Assembly (NCBI GenBank): GCA_023138975.1
Contig: JAGLON010000048.1
Coordinates: 1 to 44,834, forward strand
Length of the DNA: 44,834 nt
Origin: Candidatus Zixiibacteriota bacterium
GTDB lineage: Bacteria > Zixibacteria > MSB-5A5 > GN15 > JAAZOE01
Direction: 5' to 3'
In this document: positions 41,746 through 44,834 of the stretch, in pieces
How the letters are laid out: each line of letters begins with the position of its first letter
Position numbering within the stretch: the first letter of the stretch is position 1
Program-made: the position numbers and the translations under genes
Notes under the pieces: generated by a model
Seen by the model: only the letters and a program-made list of their open reading frames with translations
The model's database searches: none
What the model was told of the DNA's origin: nothing

Positions 41746-41868
41746 ATATCAGGTAGTTAAGGTGCCCCCGAACGAAGAAGTGTAGGGGGTTTTGACGCTC
41801 TATTTTAGTAGTAATAACGGTGGGTTACGCGCCCCCGTACAAAACGCTTAGTATGGGGGTGTAGGGGG
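41746..41868. repeat. Right arm of the 123-bp perfect inverted repeat
   Basis: Mirror of 41401-41523. Immediately after it, the stretch GTAGGGGGTTTTGACGCTCT (41861-41880) repeats a piece from inside the arm, pointing to recombination or copy-choice replication in its origin. Confidence 0.88.
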
Positions 41869-41979
41869 TTTTGACGCTCTATTAAAAACGTCAAAACCGT
41901 CACCAGCGGGAGCCGATAACGGTTAATTGAGTAATATCCTATGATAGGTAAAAACTAATTGCAAGAAAAAAGATTAGGC

Positions 41980-42009
41980 TTGACATTTTATATGTGTCTA
42001 GTATATGCT
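41980..42009 (+). promoter_or_regulatory. Promoter for a leader transcript
   Basis: TTGACA (41980-41985), 18-bp spacer, TATGCT (42004-42009). The expected start near 42016 gives a leader of about 95 bases that runs into the strong hairpin at 42051-42107, and a roughly 110-base 5' region before ATG 42124. Confidence 0.65.
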
Positions 42010-42050
42010 TATACTTCCTCAATACAATGGCTTTATATTTTCGGGTTTCC

Positions 42051-42107
42051 AAGGCCCGGTTTGGTGTGGGACGTCATTGCCCTCAGGACACCAGGCCGGG
42101 CCTTTTT
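42051..42107 (+). terminator. Strong hairpin terminator or attenuator in a leader
   Basis: Stem AGGCCCGG-TT-TGGTGT (42052-42067) pairs with ACACCA-GG-CCGGGCCT (42088-42103), continuous if the two T-G pairs are counted, with a 20-base loop and TTTTT after it. The hairpin sits between a promoter and the first gene of an operon (GGAGG right after). It should terminate most transcripts unless antitermination occurs, so it can make a small RNA or attenuate the operon. Confidence 0.8.
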
Positions 42108-42123
42108 ATTGGAGGTGGTACTT

Positions 42124-42309
42124 ATGGTTACATATGAAGAGTGGTACGTAGACGAATTAGTTGGAAAAGTCTGCTCAAATTGTGGCCAACAGGTTATTCG
42201 GGAGGGCGAAGTGGAAATATGTAGATGCTTAGATAAAGTGCAGATTAACGGAGAGATACCTAAAGATAGTAAAATAATTGCGGTTTTAAAACGGAGGTTT
42301 AAGGTCTAA
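42124..42309 (+). CDS. 62-aa zinc-ribbon protein
   Basis: ATG 42124 with GGAGGT; the frame is open from 41959 but that stretch contains the promoter and hairpin. Contains CSNCG (about 16-20) and CRCL (about 33-36), a compact zinc ribbon, and a basic C-terminus (VLKRRFKV). First gene after the attenuator. Overlaps the next gene by one base. Unknown role, perhaps transcriptional. Confidence 0.6.
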   Translation: MVTYEEWYVDELVGKVCSNCGQQVIREGEVEICRCLDKVQINGEIPKDSKIIAVLKRRFKV

Positions 42310-42683
42310 TGGAAAAGGGTACTTTAAGAAAGATTGAGGCTATGACTAAAAATTGTATAAATGCTTTTGCGGCCTTTACGTGCGTCACGGAGAGATCCAT
42401 TAGTGCCATGAGTGAATTTACTAAAGCGGTAGGAAAAGTGAGGTATAAGCTAATGGAAAAACGGTTACTAGAATTATTTAAACGAGCAGATAGGGGTTTA
42501 TCCATAAAAGAGTGTGATGAATTGTTGGATTTAGTCTGTAGATTTGCGTTAGGAAAAGAACCTAAGCAAAGTGTGGAGAGTAACTTAGAAGAGCTTAAAA
42601 AGATCCTTACGGGGCCTAAAGACAAAGAGGTGGTTAATGCTATTCAAAAAGTGCTTGTGCTAATGGAGGGGGAAAGGATATGA
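42309..42683 (+). CDS. 124-aa helical protein, paralog of the gene at 43016
   Basis: Residues 49-124 align with the whole 80-aa product at 43016: MEKRLLELFKRADRGLS versus MEKRLRELLELAGTGLS, then LVCRFALGKEP versus LVCKLALGKEP and DKEVVNAIQKVL versus DKEVVEAIQILV. An internal ATG (42453) is preceded by GAGGTATAAGCTA, very like the ribosome site of the paralog, so a short form may also be made. The N-terminal 48 residues are an extra helical, Cys-containing segment. Function unknown. Confidence 0.65.
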   Translation: MEKGTLRKIEAMTKNCINAFAAFTCVTERSISAMSEFTKAVGKVRYKLMEKRLLELFKRADRGLSIKECDELLDLVCRFALGKEPKQSVESNLEELKKILTGPKDKEVVNAIQKVLVLMEGERI

Positions 42684-42853
42684 CAGCGAAAACAGCTAGA
42701 AGGCAGTTAAATCGAAATGTTTGGAAATGGACAGCTTTTGGAAGGTGTCGGTATGCTAGGAAAAAAATGATACCCTTTTTAAATCGCTTAAGAAGAACTT
42801 GTGATCCAGCATCAAGTAGGGTGTTAATGAGGTTTGTTAATTTTGGTATCTAA
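42680..42853 (+). CDS. 57-aa basic protein
   Basis: ATG 42680 overlaps the previous stop (ATGA), and GGAGGGGGAAAGG serves as ribosome site. The product is strongly basic, with many Arg/Lys residues (RRQLNRNVWKW, RYARKKMIPFLNRLRR), suggesting nucleic-acid or membrane binding. No family recognised. Confidence 0.55.
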   Translation: MTAKTARRQLNRNVWKWTAFGRCRYARKKMIPFLNRLRRTCDPASSRVLMRFVNFGI

Positions 42854-43001
42854 AATCTGGGCGTTAGTATACCGCCGTTGGGTACGGCCCTGTAGGGTTA
42901 TAAAAGTTAAAAACTGGCGTACCGCCATTATCGAGCGAAAGGGCGTGGGACGTCTAACAGTAACGCCGTGTTTCAAGATATTGGGTATTAAATTTGATTG
43001 A
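42843..43001 (+). CDS. Possible 52-aa basic protein (TTG start)
   Basis: An open frame from TTG 42843, with GAGG upstream, to TGA 43001. It overlaps its upstream neighbour by 11 bases and leaves the ribosome site of the next gene free. The product is basic with aromatic residues (KIWALVYRRWVRPCRVIKVK). The good fit between neighbours suggests a gene, but the rare start and the lack of a recognisable family keep the call weak. Confidence 0.4.
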   Translation: MVSKIWALVYRRWVRPCRVIKVKNWRTAIIERKGVGRLTVTPCFKILGIKFD

Positions 43002-43015
43002 GGAGGTATAAATTA

Positions 43016-43258
43016 ATGGAAAAACGACTAAGAGAACTACTTGAATTAGCGGGTACGGGTCTATCCTCGTGTGAGGGACTTGAATTGGTGGGTTTAGTTT
43101 GTAAATTGGCTCTAGGGAAAGAGCCCGATCTACACGCGCAGGATCTTGGTGATGTTATTGGGGAGCTTAAAAACGTTCTTACGAAGTCTTCAGACAAAGA
43201 GGTGGTTGAGGCCATTCAAATTCTAGTCGGGATAGTGGAGGGTAAAACGGATGCGTAG
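43016..43258 (+). CDS. 80-aa helical protein, paralog of the 42309 gene
   Basis: ATG 43016 follows GAGGAGG. It corresponds to the C-terminal two thirds of the 124-aa protein upstream, with shared MEKRL, GLSxCE/KEC, ALGKEP and DKEVVxAIQ segments, so a tandem duplication separated by two small genes. Mostly helical, acidic. It might form dimers with its longer relative. Function unknown. Confidence 0.65.
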   Translation: MEKRLRELLELAGTGLSSCEGLELVGLVCKLALGKEPDLHAQDLGDVIGELKNVLTKSSDKEVVEAIQILVGIVEGKTDA

Positions 43259-43403
43259 AAATCTAAAAGATGATCTAATATGTTTGAGTATTCTAATAGT
43301 TGCGATGGGGGCCTTTTTCTATGCTGCCCATACTTATAATCGGGGTATTGAGGCGAGGGTGGTACAGCTTGAAGGATTGGTACTTATGGCGGGAGACGAA
43401 TAG
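43251..43403 (+). CDS. 50-aa single-membrane-segment protein
   Basis: ATG 43251 to TAG 43403, overlapping both neighbours. Charged N-terminus (MRRNLKDD), one transmembrane stretch (ICLSILIVAMGAFFYAA, about 10-26), and a short periplasmic or cytoplasmic tail ending MAGDE. Such small proteins can be holin, spanin-like or superinfection proteins. No closer evidence. Confidence 0.55.
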   Translation: MRRNLKDDLICLSILIVAMGAFFYAAHTYNRGIEARVVQLEGLVLMAGDE

Positions 43404-43654
43404 TGCATAAGTACTCTATTATTAAAAAAGAAATGTTTGGACGGATTAAATGCAGTTTTGATATCAGACTAGAAAATAAAGTTTCCGAAGCGGTTTTAAA
43501 GAAAATATCTCTTAAATTGCGTAAGAAAAAATACGATCGGGTGTTCATATGTTACTATCTACCCGGCATGGTTGTAGATGCGGGGGCGTGGGCAACCGGG
43601 CATTTTAATCCCGATTTAAAAATAATAATTAATGATCTTCAGGAGGCTTGGTAG
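43403..43654 (+). CDS. Conserved 83-aa protein with YYLPGMVVDAGAWA motif
   Basis: GTG start 43403 sharing one base with the preceding stop. The C-terminal half, YDRVFICYYLPGMVVDAGAWA and HFNPDLKI (about 47-75), resembles a small conserved domain I recall from phages and mobile elements, without known role. The N-terminal half is a basic helix. No catalytic motif. Confidence 0.55.
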   Translation: MHKYSIIKKEMFGRIKCSFDIRLENKVSEAVLKKISLKLRKKKYDRVFICYYLPGMVVDAGAWATGHFNPDLKIIINDLQEAW

Positions 43655-43657
43655 ATA

Positions 43658-44020
43658 ATGGGATATTTAGAAATAAAAAAAGAGCTCATGAAGATGCACC
43701 CAACTTTTGTTCCCGTACTATTGGGGGTGTTTGGAAAAAGGATGTTGATTGAAAAGCTTGTTGCTACAATAGAAAAAATTGACCTTTCAGGTACACCGGG
43801 TGGATGTAATCATATTGGTCCCCGCCAGCACACATGTATTGAACATGTAAGGGAGGAAAAAACCATGGGTAAAAAAATATCAAATCCCCCTCCACCTATA
43901 AATGCTGTAAAACCTCCCCCACCCCCAGCACCCCCACGGAAAAAGACGCGTAGTGTACATTGCTCTGTGGAATTTGATATGGATAGGGAGATTATGCGGA
44001 TTAGAAAGGAACGTGAATAA
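43658..44020 (+). CDS. Protein with polyproline segment and internal start
   Basis: 120 aa. Residues 1-69 are helical with GGCNHIGPRQHTC. A strong GGGAGG lies before an in-frame ATG at 43865, which would make a 51-aa product beginning MGKKISNPPPPINAVKPPPPP. The proline-rich linker and the charged C-terminus (MDREIMRIRKERE) suggest a flexible interaction module. Either one protein or two products are made from this frame. Function unknown. Confidence 0.6.
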   Translation: MGYLEIKKELMKMHPTFVPVLLGVFGKRMLIEKLVATIEKIDLSGTPGGCNHIGPRQHTCIEHVREEKTMGKKISNPPPPINAVKPPPPPAPPRKKTRSVHCSVEFDMDREIMRIRKERE

Positions 44021-44719
44021 ATGCCAACCGGAATGTTTGAACTAGATCTAGGGGATTTGCTTAAGCTACGGAAGTTTATGAAGCGATCCCCTAAACAGTT
44101 TAATCGTGTGGCTATAGGCGTGCTTAATATGGCGGCTTTCGGGACTAGAAAGCAGGCGCTTAGAGTCTTACGAAGCGGGCTTGTAATTCGTAACGATAAG
44201 TTTCTGACTGGATCGGTACGTGTTGAAAGGGCGAAAACTACAGAGAAATTAAATAGGGCTGAGGCTGTTGTGGGAAGTATAAAGCGCAACCGTTTTTCCG
44301 GATGGATAGAACAACAGACCGGACAGACCAGCAAGAAGACACGAACGTCCACTCTATTTGGTAGGGGCGGCGGTGAGTCAGGGGCGCTTCCGGTTGGCAG
44401 TAGATTGAAACGAAAGAGTATAATAAGCCCGGATAAATACTCCGGCCGTACCCCGGAGAATCGGGTTATCAAAATGATTAACGATTTGAAACGAAGGGGT
44501 TATTCCAGATCGTTTATTGTAAAAGGTAGCCGAAAGTTTAAGAGTGGATTGTACAAAATAAAGAGCAGACGGAAGATAGCGGCGGTACAGAAATTTAGCT
44601 CCAGACCCATTAAGCCTAAGCGGTTAGAATGGTTAACAACTGGACGCCGAAATTATCTTAAATCAACCTCTCTTCGAGAATTATGGGCACGAAATATTAA
44701 GCATGTTTTGAAGCTGTAG
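44021..44719 (+). CDS. Virion assembly protein, lambda gpZ/HK97 gp10-like
   Basis: 232 aa, very basic. The N-terminal pattern SPKQFNRVAIGVLNMAAFGTRKQALRVL and the SGWIEQQTG region recall minor tail/joining proteins such as lambda gpZ (AINRVA...; PGAFIQQ). On the circular map it lies directly upstream of the small terminase. It probably acts in head-tail joining or tail completion. The family call is by pattern, not identity. A long antisense frame inside it is a shadow. Confidence 0.6.
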   Translation: MPTGMFELDLGDLLKLRKFMKRSPKQFNRVAIGVLNMAAFGTRKQALRVLRSGLVIRNDKFLTGSVRVERAKTTEKLNRAEAVVGSIKRNRFSGWIEQQTGQTSKKTRTSTLFGRGGGESGALPVGSRLKRKSIISPDKYSGRTPENRVIKMINDLKRRGYSRSFIVKGSRKFKSGLYKIKSRRKIAAVQKFSSRPIKPKRLEWLTTGRRNYLKSTSLRELWARNIKHVLKL

Positions 44720-44834
44720 AGGCTACGAAGCGGCTAGAATGTCCTCCTCGGCGCACCTTCATAAACATAGTAATATCAATCGATTAAGGTACTGTGGCGG
44801 CCCGGGAAATCCACAGTGAGTCATGTCGCAGCAG
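44720..44834. promoter_or_regulatory. Right-end region, candidate cos/packaging or late control site
   Basis: Contains GGCTACGAAGCGGCTAG (44721-44737), a degenerate relative of the phage palindrome, then an inverted repeat ACTGTGG (44791-44797) and CCACAGT (44811-44817) around a CCCGGG, then the 16-base terminal repeat. Joined to the left end, this about 210-bp gap precedes the small terminase, where lambda-type phages have cos. No experimental evidence can be read from sequence. Confidence 0.4.
44819..44834. repeat. Terminal direct repeat, right copy
   Basis: AGTCATGTCGCAGCAG, identical to bases 1-16. Interpreted as the closing overlap of a circular phage genome. Confidence 0.8.

Larger units (their letters stand above)
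41390..41958. other. Gene-free region with a giant hairpin, possible origin or regulatory hub
   Basis: No credible gene fits in these 569 bases. They hold the 123-bp inverted repeat at 41401-41523 and 41746-41868, a further imperfect inner extension (about 41532-41559 with about 41710-41737), and a loop with the phage palindrome. The strong symmetry, proximity to iterons and absence of genes fit a replication origin or a transcription control site. This is inference. Confidence 0.5.

Noticed and set aside
43810..44472. Long minus-strand open frame (220 codons) opposite the virion assembly gene
   Set aside because: Shadow of the plus-strand genes at 43658 and 44021, with low-complexity glycine and serine runs from the polyproline segment.
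1..44834. tRNA genes
   Set aside because: No cloverleaf with recognisable T-loop and acceptor pairing was noticed on either strand; a dedicated scan was not possible.

Overview
The window looks like one essentially complete genome of a tailed phage with a contractile tail (myovirus morphology). No bacterial housekeeping, rRNA or tRNA gene was seen. The same 16 bases (AGTCATGTCGCAGCAG) open and close the sequence, so the molecule is probably circularly closed or ends in a short direct repeat. The host cannot be named. Strong purine-rich Shine-Dalgarno sites fit a bacterial host. A predicted secreted protein ending in an outer-membrane-barrel-like phenylalanine strand hints at a Gram-negative host. 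No integrase, transposase or excisionase was recognised, and ThyX, a DNA polymerase and a primase-helicase are present, so a lytic lifestyle is the simplest reading.

Layout. (1) 110-23281, plus strand: late genes in virion order. These are a Nu1-like small terminase, GpA-family large terminase, a joining protein, lambda gpB-type portal, four small beta-rich proteins (two of them tandem paralogs), an S49 protease with a nested in-frame scaffold, gpD-type decoration protein, gpE-type capsid, connectors and tail terminator. A Mu-like contractile tail follows: sheath, tube, chaperone pair with a -1 frameshift site, tape measure, gpN-, gpP-, gp45-, gp46-, gp47- and gp48-like proteins, fibre, then two small genes. 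The head is therefore lambda-like and the tail Mu-like. (2) 23435-30673, minus strand: ThyX, a DUF4326 protein, a DNA methyltransferase, family A DNA polymerase, a single-strand-binding protein ending DDIPF, a DUF2800/Cas4-like nuclease and a conserved partner protein. (3) 30780-37089, plus strand: an internally deleted mini-helicase, two tiny membrane proteins, an SF2 helicase, a NUMOD4/HNH protein fused to a sigma-70 region 2 domain, a VRR-NUC nuclease, a short TetR-like regulator and a primase-helicase. (4) 37035-40906, minus strand: about a dozen small early genes, several zinc-finger-like, plus a secreted HExxH protein. (5) 41168-44719, plus strand: small genes ending in a gpZ/gp10-like virion assembly protein that lies next to the small terminase on a circular map.

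Control regions stand out. Blocks 2 and 3 diverge from a 55-bp site where two TTGACG-17-TATTAT promoters overlap on opposite strands inside a 15-bp-arm inverted repeat. Blocks 4 and 5 diverge from a region with a perfect TTGACA-17-TATAAT promoter, four 28-bp tandem repeats and a second promoter covered by two GTAGCCGCTAC-type palindromes. About 300 bp further on is a gene-free stretch with a 123-bp perfect inverted repeat whose loop carries the same palindrome. Degenerate copies lie at the late-operon head. Together these suggest a phage-specific regulatory or replication-initiation circuit.

No canonical endolysin was recognised. All functional calls rest on motif reading and family knowledge, without database searches.
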